The notes beneath the pieces were generated by a model. That model was given only the letters and a program-made list of their open reading frames with translations, was not told the origin of the DNA and did not search any database. From the NCBI GenBank assembly GCA_965226095.1, contig OZ245336.1, positions 1,240,001-1,304,000 on the forward strand: 64,000 nucleotides of DNA. The letters are read 5' to 3'. Position numbers and translations under genes: made by a program. The stretch comes from JANQSP01 sp965226095. Its GTDB lineage: Bacteria > Bdellovibrionota > Bdellovibrionia > Bdellovibrionales > UBA1609. Below are positions 51,231-60,523 of the stretch, one piece after another (position 1 is the stretch's first letter; each line of letters begins with the position of its first letter).

Positions 51231-51337
51231 TGTGCTTTTTTTATTATCACACACTTTACAAAAGTCAAATTAAAAAACTTCTTTAGAGTGTAAATTTTAC
51301 CCTTCTATATTCATTCTACAAACAAATTATTGTTATT

Positions 51338-52477
51338 TTAAATCTTTAAATATTCTTTGGAGAAAGTAATAAAAGGTAGAACACGTCCTGTTTTTCGTTC
51401 ATCTCCATAATCTTTTTCCCCTTGGTGTACTTGAAACCATAATGGAATAGGTGTTCTCTCTTTAAAATATCTAATATGAGAAGATAAATTAGCCTCTCCT
51501 GTTTTGCACTCTACAGCAAACACAGGCTTTTTATTTTTCAATATAACAAAATCCACTTCCCTTTTATCTGTATCTCTTAAAAATCTCAATTCCATATCAT
51601 CGCCCATTACATCTTCCTGATAATGACAATACTTTAATAAATGACTGGCTACTAAATTTTCAAACTTAATATTCTTATCTGAAATATGTGACCAATCGAA
51701 AAAATATAATTTTTGTTCTTTTTTTACTGCTCGAATTTTGGGAGCACCATAAGGAGAAATTTTAAAAACCATATACAAATTCTCTAAAATCTGTGTCCAG
51801 TTTTCAACAGCCTGATGACTAACTCCAATATCTTCCCTAAGAGACCGAATAGACAAGGGGGAACCCACCTTATGCGAAAGCGCTTCTACCAATAAATTGA
51901 TAGTGGAAATTTCTTTTACCCTTTGTAAATCTCTGATATCCTCATTTATCACTCTTCTTCGTCTTTCTCTCACCCACCTTTTCGAGAATACTTCAGACTG
52001 CTTTAAAAAAGGCTCAGGGAAACCTCCAAACTTAAGTAGTTGTTTTAAATCCCCCTTTGTAGCTCTTTTATTTAATTCAAACAAAGAAAAAGGATGCAAA
52101 CGATAATAATGATATCTTCCTAAAAGAGAATCACCACCTTTGGAAAAAAAATCCAAACGAGCAGAACCTGTCACCAAAAGACGATGTGTTTCATGGTATT
52201 CATCATATAAACCTTTCATAAAGTTTCTCCATTTTACATATTTATGAATTCCATCAAAAACAATTGTTTTAAATTTTAGTGGAATTTGATTTTTAATAAT
52301 CTTTTCCTGATGATGTGCAATGTCCCAATTTAGATAAGCAGGATGCCTGGGTTTGGGAGATTTAAGATACTCCAGAGCCAAGGTGGTTTTTCCCACTTGC
52401 CGGGCTCCACCAATAAACACCATTTTAGACTTTAAATCTTTCTTAATATCAGAAAATAAATACCGCTTTTTGGACAT
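51338..52477 (-). CDS. DUF4143-type AAA ATPase with altered Walker B
   Basis: 379 residues. Walker A is VFIGGARQVGKTTLALEYL (about 20-38). Walker B reads KTIVFDGIHKYVKWRNFM where relatives have DEIHK: the catalytic Glu is replaced by Gly (GAT-GGA instead of GAT-GAA, one base). The sensor region is RLLVTGSARLDFFSKGGDSL, then GRYHYYRLHPFSLFEL. The C-terminal DUF4143 nuclease-like domain has FENLVASHLLKYCHYQ, REVDFVILKNKKPVFAVECK, the D..ECK pattern of PD-(D/E)xK folds. ATP binding seems kept but hydrolysis may be poor. Tandem palindromes lie just upstream. Accessory-type gene. Confidence 0.85.
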   Translation of the reverse strand: MSKKRYLFSDIKKDLKSKMVFIGGARQVGKTTLALEYLKSPKPRHPAYLNWDIAHHQEKIIKNQIPLKFKTIVFDGIHKYVKWRNFMKGLYDEYHETHRLLVTGSARLDFFSKGGDSLLGRYHYYRLHPFSLFELNKRATKGDLKQLLKFGGFPEPFLKQSEVFSKRWVRERRRRVINEDIRDLQRVKEISTINLLVEALSHKVGSPLSIRSLREDIGVSHQAVENWTQILENLYMVFKISPYGAPKIRAVKKEQKLYFFDWSHISDKNIKFENLVASHLLKYCHYQEDVMGDDMELRFLRDTDKREVDFVILKNKKPVFAVECKTGEANLSSHIRYFKERTPIPLWFQVHQGEKDYGDERKTGRVLPFITFSKEYLKI

Positions 52478-52498
52478 AAAAATACCCTACATCTGAAC

Positions 52499-52564
52499 AT
52501 GAGTAATGTTAAGTGTAGTTAATATTACTCATGAGTAATGTTAAGTGCTGTTAACATTACTCAT
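52499..52564. promoter_or_regulatory. Two overlapping 34-bp palindromes upstream of the DUF4143 gene
   Basis: ATGAGTAATGTTAA-GTGTAG-TTAATATTACTCAT (52499-52532) and ATGAGTAATGTTAA-GTGCTG-TTAACATTACTCAT (52531-52564) share their junction AT. The second is perfect over 14-bp arms; the first has one mismatch. They start 22 bases upstream of the gene start. Likely an operator or the target of a DNA-binding protein; a small insertion is also possible. Confidence 0.75.
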
Positions 52565-52634
52565 TCCAAAATATGAGTTTTTTATCCTATTTTAAAGCTC
52601 ATCTCATCCTCACTACTTTTTTAACAGGAAGTTT

Positions 52635-54266
52635 TTACTTTCGTAACAGATAGACACTAAAAACATACACAAGATGTAACAGCGCAAAGCCGGCAACATA
52701 TTCCACACCACCGGAACCAAAGCCATAAGAATGCAGTCCCTGGCCTAAAACATAATTCACTCCATACCAGGCCATCACAACCAGAAAAAACATCAAAACA
52801 GATCCCACGGCCATACCAAAATCTTTTACCCAGTCAACCAGGCGGCCATGTAACAAAGCCAAATAAGCCAATAAACTAATTAAAGCCCAAGTCTCCTTGG
52901 GATCCCAACCCCAAAATCGTCCCCAGGAGTAATCCGCCCAGATACCACCCAATATAGTCCCCAATGCCAGAAGTATCACACCTATCTGTAAACAACGATC
53001 AATGGACCTGACATATCTTTGAATGATTTCTTTATGTTTTTTCTCTCCCCTAAGGAACAAAAATAATAAAACATCTCCGATAACAAAGGCCAGAAAAAAA
53101 GCTGAGTAACTCATCGTAATGATTAATACATGAGTCATGAGCCAAAAGTTGGATCGTAAAACTGCTTCCAAAGGTTCCAATCGACCCTCCAATAAAGAAG
53201 GAGCTGAATCTGCCAAAAGCAGACAAAATAAGGCCACCACACAGGAACACACAAAAACAAAAAAGCTTTTATGTAAACGCCATAAAATAAAACCTATGAT
53301 GACTGCCACCCAGGGAACCCAAATCACTGTTTCATACATATTGGTAACAGGAGGGCGCTCCATAATTAGAGAGCGCAAAAGCATCCCATAACCCTGCAAC
53401 AAAAAGGCAATAGATGTAAAACTCAAAAACCCACACAACAAAAACTTTTTCTTAAAAATGGCACGTACACCTACAAAAACCAAACCCAACAAATAGAGAA
53501 TCCATGACCAATGAAAAGGATTTAAATTATTGTAGTGCACTTCTGTAGAAGCTTTGGATAAGTGCTTTTCATAATCAGGATCTCTTTCCTGCATTTTTTG
53601 TTGAAACTGTAAGATAATTTCCTGGAATTTTTGTTGCACTAATTGCCTGTCTTCTTTTGTCGCCTTGTTCTCCACTTTTACCGCCAAAGCTATGTAAGCT
53701 GAAAATATATCCTGAAATATTTTATAAAGCTTGTCCTCTTGTTTGATCTGAACCAAATTAAGCCAAAGTTGTTCACTATCATTCGACTTTGGAGGCACCC
53801 ATCCGGGAACAAACTGTGTTTGAATGGCTTGATATAAAGCCAATTGATTTTCTAATTTTTGCAAAGCTTTAAAATAGGTATCCAGGCTCTCTTTATTGCG
53901 AAGACGGGAATGCAGTTCCACTCTTTCCTGAACAAAAACCGTATTTTGTAAAATTTCCAGAGGACTAAAATAGAGTCTCTCTATATCCAATTCCAAAGCT
54001 TTTTTTAAAGAAGCTTCTCTGATATATACTAATTCTGTTTGATCCCAAAGCTGTGAAAATAAAATCCAGGATAAAACAATCTCTACCGCCGGTTTTTTCT
54101 TAAACTGATGCTGTCCTGAAATAAAATGCAAGCTGTCTTTTGCAAAAGTATCGAAAGGCTGTAGCCTGCCTCCTGCCTGCACAGGTAGAACTTTCAAATC
54201 TATATCAACAGTTGAATTGGCCAGCACTGGCAAACACAAAAATAAAAATACACTTAATAATCGCAT
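52635..54266 (-). CDS. ccsA: CcsA/ResC-type cytochrome c assembly protein with long N-terminal domain
   Basis: 543 residues. A signal peptide (RLLSVFLFLCLPVLA) and a 230-residue periplasmic part (LKVLPVQAGGRLQPFDTFAK) come first. The C-terminal half has eight or so membrane segments with the haem-handling WWD motif in WGRFWGWDPKETWALISLLA and conserved His residues (LMTHVLIITMSYSAFF; LLHGRLVDW). System II CcsA exports haem and with CcsB attaches it to apocytochromes. It would serve ActA and ActE. The partner CcsB/ResB is not in the window. It lies between the pnp cluster and the accessory ATPase gene. Confidence 0.88.
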   Translation of the reverse strand: MRLLSVFLFLCLPVLANSTVDIDLKVLPVQAGGRLQPFDTFAKDSLHFISGQHQFKKKPAVEIVLSWILFSQLWDQTELVYIREASLKKALELDIERLYFSPLEILQNTVFVQERVELHSRLRNKESLDTYFKALQKLENQLALYQAIQTQFVPGWVPPKSNDSEQLWLNLVQIKQEDKLYKIFQDIFSAYIALAVKVENKATKEDRQLVQQKFQEIILQFQQKMQERDPDYEKHLSKASTEVHYNNLNPFHWSWILYLLGLVFVGVRAIFKKKFLLCGFLSFTSIAFLLQGYGMLLRSLIMERPPVTNMYETVIWVPWVAVIIGFILWRLHKSFFVFVCSCVVALFCLLLADSAPSLLEGRLEPLEAVLRSNFWLMTHVLIITMSYSAFFLAFVIGDVLLFLFLRGEKKHKEIIQRYVRSIDRCLQIGVILLALGTILGGIWADYSWGRFWGWDPKETWALISLLAYLALLHGRLVDWVKDFGMAVGSVLMFFLVVMAWYGVNYVLGQGLHSYGFGSGGVEYVAGFALLHLVYVFSVYLLRK

Positions 54267-54315
54267 CAGTGACCTTAAATAAACTGATACATATAAAACA
54301 ATATCATCTCAGCAT

Positions 54316-56439
54316 TTAATTGAGACTGTTTTTATCCTCTTCCAACAGAGCTTTGCGGCTTAAACGAATACGTCCATTATCACCCACTTGCAACACTTTG
54401 ACTTTCACAGTATCTCCTTCATTAATCACATCAGTCACTTGACGAATGCGGCGATTGGATATTTCTGAAATATGCAGTAAGCCAGTCGTATTAGGTAAAA
54501 GTTCTACAAATGCTCCAAAGGCGGCAATTTTTACCACTTTACCTTCATAGGTAGCACCCTCTTCCACTTCGGCCACAATACCTTCAATAATATCAGAAGC
54601 CTCTTTAATTTTATCTTTGTCTGTAGAAGAAATATAGATCTTGCCGGAATCTTGAATATCCACTTTCACTCCAGTATCATCAATGATTTTATTAATGACT
54701 TTCCCCCCAGAACCAATAACTTCACGAATTTTTTCCGGCTTAATTTGAATAATGTGAATACGAGGAGCAAAACGAGAAACATCTGTTCTAGGTTGGTCCA
54801 AAGCTTTACTCATTTCATTTAAAATATGCAATCTACCCTCTTTAGCCTGCGCCAAAGCTTTCTCCAATACTTCAAATGAGAGACTATCTGTTTTAATGTC
54901 CATTTGCAAAGCAGTAATTCCCTCTTTAGTACCCGCCACTTTAAAATCCATGTCACCTAAATGATCCTCATCACCCAATATGTCAGATAAAATACCTACC
55001 TTATCACCTTCTTGAATCAATCCCATGGCAATTCCAGCCACCGGTTCCTTTATAGGAACACCCGCATCCATTAAAGCCAAACAACCACTACAAACAGTAC
55101 CCATAGAACTGGAACCATTGGATTCCAAAACTTCACTCACCACTCTAATGGTATAAGGAAAAGCATCATGCTGTGGCAAAATAGCCTTTAGGGCTTTTTC
55201 CGCTAAGAAGCCATGACCAATTTCCCGACGGCTCTGTCCACCCATTCGACCTGTTTCCCCCACACAATAGGGAGGAAAGTTATAATGTAGAAGAAAATGT
55301 TTTTTGGAAAAACCGGATAAGGCATCAACTTTTTGTTCATCATCTCCTGTACCTAAAGTCACTGCACCCAACACCTGCGTCTCACCACGAGTGAACACAG
55401 CAGAACCATGTACCCGCGGAAGTAATCCTACGACAGAAGAAATAGAACGCACCTCATCGGATTTTCTACCATCAATACGGACACCCGTATTAAAAATCTC
55501 AGAGCGAGCCTCATTGTATTTAATCTTTCCCAGTACTTCAGATATGTTTTTCTTTTTCATTTGTACAGTATCACTGTCGTCTGTCTCCTGAATTAAATGT
55601 TCTTTAGTTTGCGCTTTAATTTCATCAAAAGCCTGATAGCGCTGTATCTTTTCAGGAATTTTTAAAGCTGTTTTTAATTTATCTTTTGAAAATTTTGTAA
55701 TTTCCGTTTCCAAACTTTTATCCACTGTAAAGCCTGTCCACTCTCTTTTTTTACGATTACCCGTCTGTTTTCTTAAATCGTCCTGTATGTCCAAAATCGG
55801 CTGGAGTAATTTATGCGCAGACTTCAAAGCTTCCAAAGCCTCCTCTTCCGAAATAAAAGAGCTTTCCCCTTCCACCATCAGCAAACCCTTTCGAGTCCCC
55901 GCTACAATAATGTTTAAAGAAGTATTTTCCAGTTCTTCTAAAGTTGGATTCGCTATGAGTTTACCATCCAATTTAGCCATTTGCACAGCCGCCACCGGAC
56001 CATTAAAGGGGATATCACTAATATGCAATGCTGTAGAAGCTCCAATGTTAGCCAAAATACCAAGAGGAAATTGACCACTGAAGCTTAATGTAGTCACTAC
56101 AACCTGAGTATCGTAACGATACCCTTCTGGAAAACAGGGTCGTATAGGGCGATCGATCATACGAGCAATCAAAGTGGCTTCGTAGGATGGACGTCCCTCT
56201 CGCCTAAAAAAACCACCCGGAATTTTACCGGAAGCATAAAACTTTTCCTGATACTCTACAGTCATCGGAAAAAAATCCATATCCACTGGAGTGCGAGAAG
56301 AAACGACAGTTGCTAATACAACATCATCACCACAGCTGACCAATACAGAGCCATCAGCTTGCTTAGCTAAAGTACCTGTTTCCAGTGTAATAGTTTGATT
56401 ATCAATTTTTGTTGAAGACGTAAATTTAGATAGAGACAT
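54316..56439 (-). CDS. pnp: Polyribonucleotide nucleotidyltransferase (PNPase)
   Basis: 707 residues, the usual length. Two RNase PH-like domains (about 15-230 and 320-555; RREGRPSYEATLIARMIDRP and GQSRREIGHGFLAEKAL mark the cores), a KH domain (about 560-615; IREVIGSGGKVINKIIDDTG) and an S1 domain (about 625-695; YEGKVVKIAAFGAFVELLPN) are all present. PNPase degrades mRNA 3' to 5' with phosphate and is part of the degradosome. AAGGA lies 7 bases before the ATG. Downstream of rpsO in the standard order. Confidence 0.98.
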   Translation of the reverse strand: MSLSKFTSSTKIDNQTITLETGTLAKQADGSVLVSCGDDVVLATVVSSRTPVDMDFFPMTVEYQEKFYASGKIPGGFFRREGRPSYEATLIARMIDRPIRPCFPEGYRYDTQVVVTTLSFSGQFPLGILANIGASTALHISDIPFNGPVAAVQMAKLDGKLIANPTLEELENTSLNIIVAGTRKGLLMVEGESSFISEEEALEALKSAHKLLQPILDIQDDLRKQTGNRKKREWTGFTVDKSLETEITKFSKDKLKTALKIPEKIQRYQAFDEIKAQTKEHLIQETDDSDTVQMKKKNISEVLGKIKYNEARSEIFNTGVRIDGRKSDEVRSISSVVGLLPRVHGSAVFTRGETQVLGAVTLGTGDDEQKVDALSGFSKKHFLLHYNFPPYCVGETGRMGGQSRREIGHGFLAEKALKAILPQHDAFPYTIRVVSEVLESNGSSSMGTVCSGCLALMDAGVPIKEPVAGIAMGLIQEGDKVGILSDILGDEDHLGDMDFKVAGTKEGITALQMDIKTDSLSFEVLEKALAQAKEGRLHILNEMSKALDQPRTDVSRFAPRIHIIQIKPEKIREVIGSGGKVINKIIDDTGVKVDIQDSGKIYISSTDKDKIKEASDIIEGIVAEVEEGATYEGKVVKIAAFGAFVELLPNTTGLLHISEISNRRIRQVTDVINEGDTVKVKVLQVGDNGRIRLSRKALLEEDKNSLN

Positions 56440-56494
56440 TATTTTATCCTTTTTGGTTTTTGTTTACTTATTTTTTAAAATATTGACAGACGAA

Positions 56495-56737
56495 TCACTT
56501 TCTTAGAGACAATTGACTAATGGTTTTTTGATAAATCTCAGGAGCTTTTTTCCTGATATAGCTTAACAGCTTTTTTCTTCGAACAACCATTCCCATCAAA
56601 CCCCTTTGAGAATGTTTGTCTTGTTTATGTTTTTGAAAATGACCTGTGAGTTTATTGATTTTAGCTGTCAAAAGTGCAATTTGAACTTCAGAGCTACCGG
56701 TATCTACCTGAGATCGTGCCAGTGATTTTGTTGTCAT
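56495..56737 (-). CDS. rpsO: Ribosomal protein S15, short N terminus
   Basis: 80 residues from the ATG at 56737. The in-frame ATG at 56743 directly abuts AAGGG, whereas the one at 56737 has a proper 6-base spacing, so the latter is chosen. DTGSSEVQIALLTAKINKLT, HFQKHKQDKHSQRGLMGMVV and RRKKLLSYIRKKAPEIYQKT match S15. Typical S15 has about 89 residues; the first helix is shorter by about 8. S15 binds the central domain of 16S rRNA. The gene is between truB and pnp. Confidence 0.96.
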   Translation of the reverse strand: MTTKSLARSQVDTGSSEVQIALLTAKINKLTGHFQKHKQDKHSQRGLMGMVVRRKKLLSYIRKKAPEIYQKTISQLSLRK

Positions 56738-56789
56738 ATTCATCCCTTATTATTCCTCTTGAATATATAATTAAAGTTTTTAAGCGCAG

Positions 56790-57746
56790 TCAACATAAAG
56801 ATGATAAAAATACTCTTCGTATACGTGGTGGTTTAAATGGTTTAAGCTCTAAAAGAGCCAACATTTCCTGATTGTTGAGACTCATAATACGAACAATTTG
56901 ATCTTTTTTTGTCTGATTGGTCTTTTTTTGGGCCTCTTTTAGATTGAGGAGCAATGCCCCTGAAACACGACCTTGACGAATACTTTTATTATCCTGAGGT
57001 GGGTTGGATACAGCCTTGATATGAGGTAATGCCTCTGAAAATGGAATAAAGGCAGAGGATAGTTTCTCCCGCATAATACTGGTATTTAAGCTTTTTTCAT
57101 TTTTAAATCTCTCAGCCACTTCTTCAACCTTGAGAGCAGATTTTAAATAAAAAGGTTCTGACCAGGTACGGGATAATTCTTCCAAACAAGCTCCGGTTTT
57201 TAACTGCTCACCCACAAAAGATACCCAAGATCGGATATAACTCCCCTTGCTACATGAAACTTCCACTTCCACTCTATCTTTATCAATGTCTTTTATATTT
57301 AAATCATAAAAATACATTTCTCTGTTAGGAGGAGTGATTTCCTCTCCAGCTCTGCTATATTCATAGAGTTTTCGACCTTTGAGTTTTACAGCAGAAAATA
57401 CAGGGACAGGCAAAGATAACAACCCCTGACTGTCTTCAATCGTTTTTCTTATCTCCTCTGTGTTGCAATGAACAGGTTGTTCAGCCAATACCTTACCTGT
57501 CCTATCCAATGTGTCGGTTGTCACACCCAATTTCAAAGTATAATCATACCTTTTATTGTTCATCAGCAGATATTGAGAAAGCTTGGTGCCCTGTCCGAGC
57601 AGAATCAGCATCAAACCCTCTGCAATAGGATCCAAAGTACCGCCATGCCCAACTTCTTTTTGATTCAAAATTTTTCTCAAGTCGTGAACTAAGCTATGAC
57701 TGGTACTTCCAGAGGTTTTGTTAATCAGCAGGACTCCATGAACCAT
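56790..57746 (-). CDS. truB: tRNA pseudouridine-55 synthase
   Basis: 318 residues. The catalytic Asp lies in GHGGTLDPIAEGLMLILLGQ (about 34-53). The family blocks LINKTSGSTSHSLVH, SLPVPVFSAVKLKGRKLYEY and CSKGSYIRSWVSFVGEQLK are complete. The C-terminal PUA-like end is weakly conserved (RVSGALLLNLKEAQKK). TruB makes the T-loop pseudouridine in all tRNAs. Separated from rbfA by 15 bases and from rpsO by about 50. Confidence 0.95.
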   Translation of the reverse strand: MVHGVLLINKTSGSTSHSLVHDLRKILNQKEVGHGGTLDPIAEGLMLILLGQGTKLSQYLLMNNKRYDYTLKLGVTTDTLDRTGKVLAEQPVHCNTEEIRKTIEDSQGLLSLPVPVFSAVKLKGRKLYEYSRAGEEITPPNREMYFYDLNIKDIDKDRVEVEVSCSKGSYIRSWVSFVGEQLKTGACLEELSRTWSEPFYLKSALKVEEVAERFKNEKSLNTSIMREKLSSAFIPFSEALPHIKAVSNPPQDNKSIRQGRVSGALLLNLKEAQKKTNQTKKDQIVRIMSLNNQEMLALLELKPFKPPRIRRVFLSSLC

Positions 57747-57761
57747 ATTGTACTTAACCCC

Positions 57762-58106
57762 TTATATAGATTCCATAGTCGGAGGCTTTGTTTCCACCGG
57801 TTGATTTAAAGAATAAGAAACATGATTGACAAAAAAACTTAAGTGCGGACAAAACTTAATTTGAAGTGCTCTGGAAACTGTCCTCTGAATCCAATAACGT
57901 TCTTGATCCAAAGCCGCCAACACTTCCTCACTACAATCAACTGGATTCATCACAGATAAAAAAACTTTGGCAGATTTCATGTCTGTAGCCATAGAAGCTT
58001 CTTTAATGGAAATAAACCCAGGCAAAGGAGTTTTTGTTTTTCTCATAAAATAATCCATCAACACTCTTTGCAACTGTTTATTTAATTTCAAAATTCGACG
58101 ATTCAT
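57762..58106 (-). CDS. rbfA: Ribosome-binding factor A
   Basis: 114 residues, the normal size. LNKQLQRVLMDYFMRKTKTP, then FISIKEASMATDMKSAKVFL and RALQIKFCPHLSFFVNHVSY follow the RbfA KH-like fold. It matures the 30S subunit near the 5' end of 16S rRNA. The start overlaps the infB stop by 4 bases (58103-58106), showing coupling. Confidence 0.93.
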   Translation of the reverse strand: MNRRILKLNKQLQRVLMDYFMRKTKTPLPGFISIKEASMATDMKSAKVFLSVMNPVDCSEEVLAALDQERYWIQRTVSRALQIKFCPHLSFFVNHVSYSLNQPVETKPPTMESI

Positions 58107-60523
58107 AACTTGTCCTTTTTAATTTTAACTTGTGTAAAAGTTTCTATCACATCCCCTACCTGAATATCTTTATAATTATTCAAAGAGATTCCACATTCCT
58201 GGCCAACAGGAACTTCTTTTGCCTCCTGTTTAAATCTTTTAAGGCCAGACACACTACCTTCATGTATAACTTGCCCTTCTCTATGCACACGAGCTAAGTT
58301 TTTATTTTGTATTTTACCTTCTACCACTTTACAACCAGCCACCATGCCAATGTCTGAAATATTAAAAATCTGCAGTACTTCAGCACGACCACTAGGGGTT
58401 TCTTTCACTTCGGGGTCTAATAAATTAGCCATCATTTTTTCCACATCTTCCAGAAGATCGTAAATCACCTTATAAGATTTACTCACAATAGATTTTTCAC
58501 GAATAAGTTTCTGTGCTTTGGAATCAACACCAACATTAAAGCAAAGTAGGATAGCGGAACTGGCAGAAGCCAACAAGACATCACTCTCATTAACCGGTCC
58601 TAAATTGACATGTAGAATTTTTGTTTCCACTTCATCTGTATTAAGTTTTTCAATAGAATATTTTATAGCTTCCTGACTGCCAATCACATCTGTTTTCAAA
58701 ACCACATTTAATTGTTTACGGGTGCTTAAATGTGTTTTCTCAAGAAGTTCCTCTATGGAGAGTTTTTTATCTTCAACCTTTTCTTTATATTTTTCTTTTT
58801 CATCCAGGTACCTGCGAGCAGTTTTCTCATCTTTCACAACATAAAAAATATCACCCACCTGAGTAGATTGTGTGAAGCCGGAAATTTCTACTGGAGTTCC
58901 TGGACCAGCCTTTTTAATAACCTTTCCAACATCATTGGTCATTTGCCTAACGCGGCCAATCGTATCACCTGCTATAAGAACCTGTCCGGATTCGAGAGTA
59001 CCGTCCTGCACTAACAAGGTCATTACCCATCCTCTTCCTTTTTCCATGCGACTTTCAATGAGAAATCCCTTGGCGGATCGCTCAGGATTAGCTTTTAATT
59101 CATGCACTTCTGCCAACAACTGAATATGTTCCAATAATTCCTTAATGCCTTCTCCTTTAAGAGCGGATATGGAACAAAAAATTGTATCTCCTCCCCATTC
59201 TTCCGGCACTAATTCCTGTTCACTCAGCTGATTTTTAATATTATCCGGATTCACATCCGGCAAATCCACTTTATTAACGGCTACAATAATAGGTACCTTC
59301 GCATTCTTAGCATGGTTAATCGCTTCTATGGTTTGAGGTTGTACACCATCATCTGCGGCCACAACAATCACCACAATGTCAGTCACCTTTGCACCTCTGG
59401 CTCTCATAGCAGTAAAAGCGGAGTGCCCGGGGGTATCCACAAAAGTGACAAAACTTTTTCCTGCAGGCACACTATAAGCTCCAATATGCTGAGTGATTCC
59501 ACCTGCTTCCTGACTGGCCACATGACTCTTTCTAATTGCATCCAGAAGAGTGGTTTTTCCGTGATTCACATGACCCATCACCGTCACAACAGGAGGTTTA
59601 ATTTGTTTTTCAGCAGACAGCTTTCCAAACTCCAAAGATTGAATAATATCTTCATCACTTTTAGATAAGTTCTTCACTTCAAATCCAAATACAGATGCAA
59701 TCAGAGTAGCGCTTTCATGATCCAAAGAGGTGCTTACATCAAAGTTATCCAACAAAGCCTCTTTTTTTATTCTGGAAACAAGTGTATTTTTTTTCATCCC
59801 CAGATGATGAGATAAATCTTCAATAGAAATAGTATTGTGAATTTGAATCACTCTTTTATGCGCCTTCGCTTGAGTGAGAACTGTTTTCCTGGATGAAGCA
59901 CCTACATTAATTCGCTTTTTCTTTGGTTGAAAAATAATTTCCCTTTTTCTAAAATCTGTTGCTCTAAACTGTTTATTTTGACCTTCTTTTTCAATGGTCA
60001 GCTTTTTTGGTTTTTTCTTATCCAACTTTGAGAGTTCAGTATCAATAATTGCATCGACATCTTTAAATACATTTGCCGTTTTACCAACCATCATACCTGG
60101 GCGAATTAATCTTTCCGCTAGAGGATTCGCCAAATCCTGAGCTGTTTGAGCCTGTATAGTTTGATGTTCAAGTTCCGATTTTATAACATCCTGTTCTTGT
60201 TCTACAATTTTCTTCACAGCCGATGAAGCTTTGGCTGTTCTACGTATAATACTTCTTTTAGGAGAAAGAATAGGAGTAGATGAAGCGGTAGTAGAAGATT
60301 TGGAAGCAGCAACTTTTTTTCTTCGTACAGCTGTTTTTTTAACTCCAGTAGTGGCCTTTTGTTTCTCCACTTTCATTTTAAACACTTCTCTGACCTTAGC
60401 CACCTCTGGATCCGTCAATGCCTGCATGTGATTCTTAACAGGTATATCGCACTCTTTGCGGAGCACATCCACCAGCTCAACACTTTTCAGCTTTAGTTCT
60501 CTGGCTAATTCATATACTTTCAT
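58103..60523 (-). CDS. infB: Translation initiation factor IF-2
   Basis: 806 residues. The N-terminal IF2_N helix (ELARELKLKSVELVDVLRKE) is followed by a lysine-rich linker (about 60-200) and a second IF2_N-like part (TISIEDLSHHLGMKKNTLVS). The GTPase domain shows GHVNHGKTTLLDAIRKSH (G1), DTPGHSAF (G3) and NKVDLPD (G4), with VPAGKSFVTFVDTPGHSAFT in between. Domains II-IV complete it (GFTQSTQVGDIFYVV; VGQECGISLNNYKDIQVGD). IF-2 delivers fMet-tRNA to the ribosome. A ribosome site (AAAGG, 7 bases) precedes the ATG. Confidence 0.97.
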   Translation of the reverse strand: MKVYELARELKLKSVELVDVLRKECDIPVKNHMQALTDPEVAKVREVFKMKVEKQKATTGVKKTAVRRKKVAASKSSTTASSTPILSPKRSIIRRTAKASSAVKKIVEQEQDVIKSELEHQTIQAQTAQDLANPLAERLIRPGMMVGKTANVFKDVDAIIDTELSKLDKKKPKKLTIEKEGQNKQFRATDFRKREIIFQPKKKRINVGASSRKTVLTQAKAHKRVIQIHNTISIEDLSHHLGMKKNTLVSRIKKEALLDNFDVSTSLDHESATLIASVFGFEVKNLSKSDEDIIQSLEFGKLSAEKQIKPPVVTVMGHVNHGKTTLLDAIRKSHVASQEAGGITQHIGAYSVPAGKSFVTFVDTPGHSAFTAMRARGAKVTDIVVIVVAADDGVQPQTIEAINHAKNAKVPIIVAVNKVDLPDVNPDNIKNQLSEQELVPEEWGGDTIFCSISALKGEGIKELLEHIQLLAEVHELKANPERSAKGFLIESRMEKGRGWVMTLLVQDGTLESGQVLIAGDTIGRVRQMTNDVGKVIKKAGPGTPVEISGFTQSTQVGDIFYVVKDEKTARRYLDEKEKYKEKVEDKKLSIEELLEKTHLSTRKQLNVVLKTDVIGSQEAIKYSIEKLNTDEVETKILHVNLGPVNESDVLLASASSAILLCFNVGVDSKAQKLIREKSIVSKSYKVIYDLLEDVEKMMANLLDPEVKETPSGRAEVLQIFNISDIGMVAGCKVVEGKIQNKNLARVHREGQVIHEGSVSGLKRFKQEAKEVPVGQECGISLNNYKDIQVGDVIETFTQVKIKKDKL

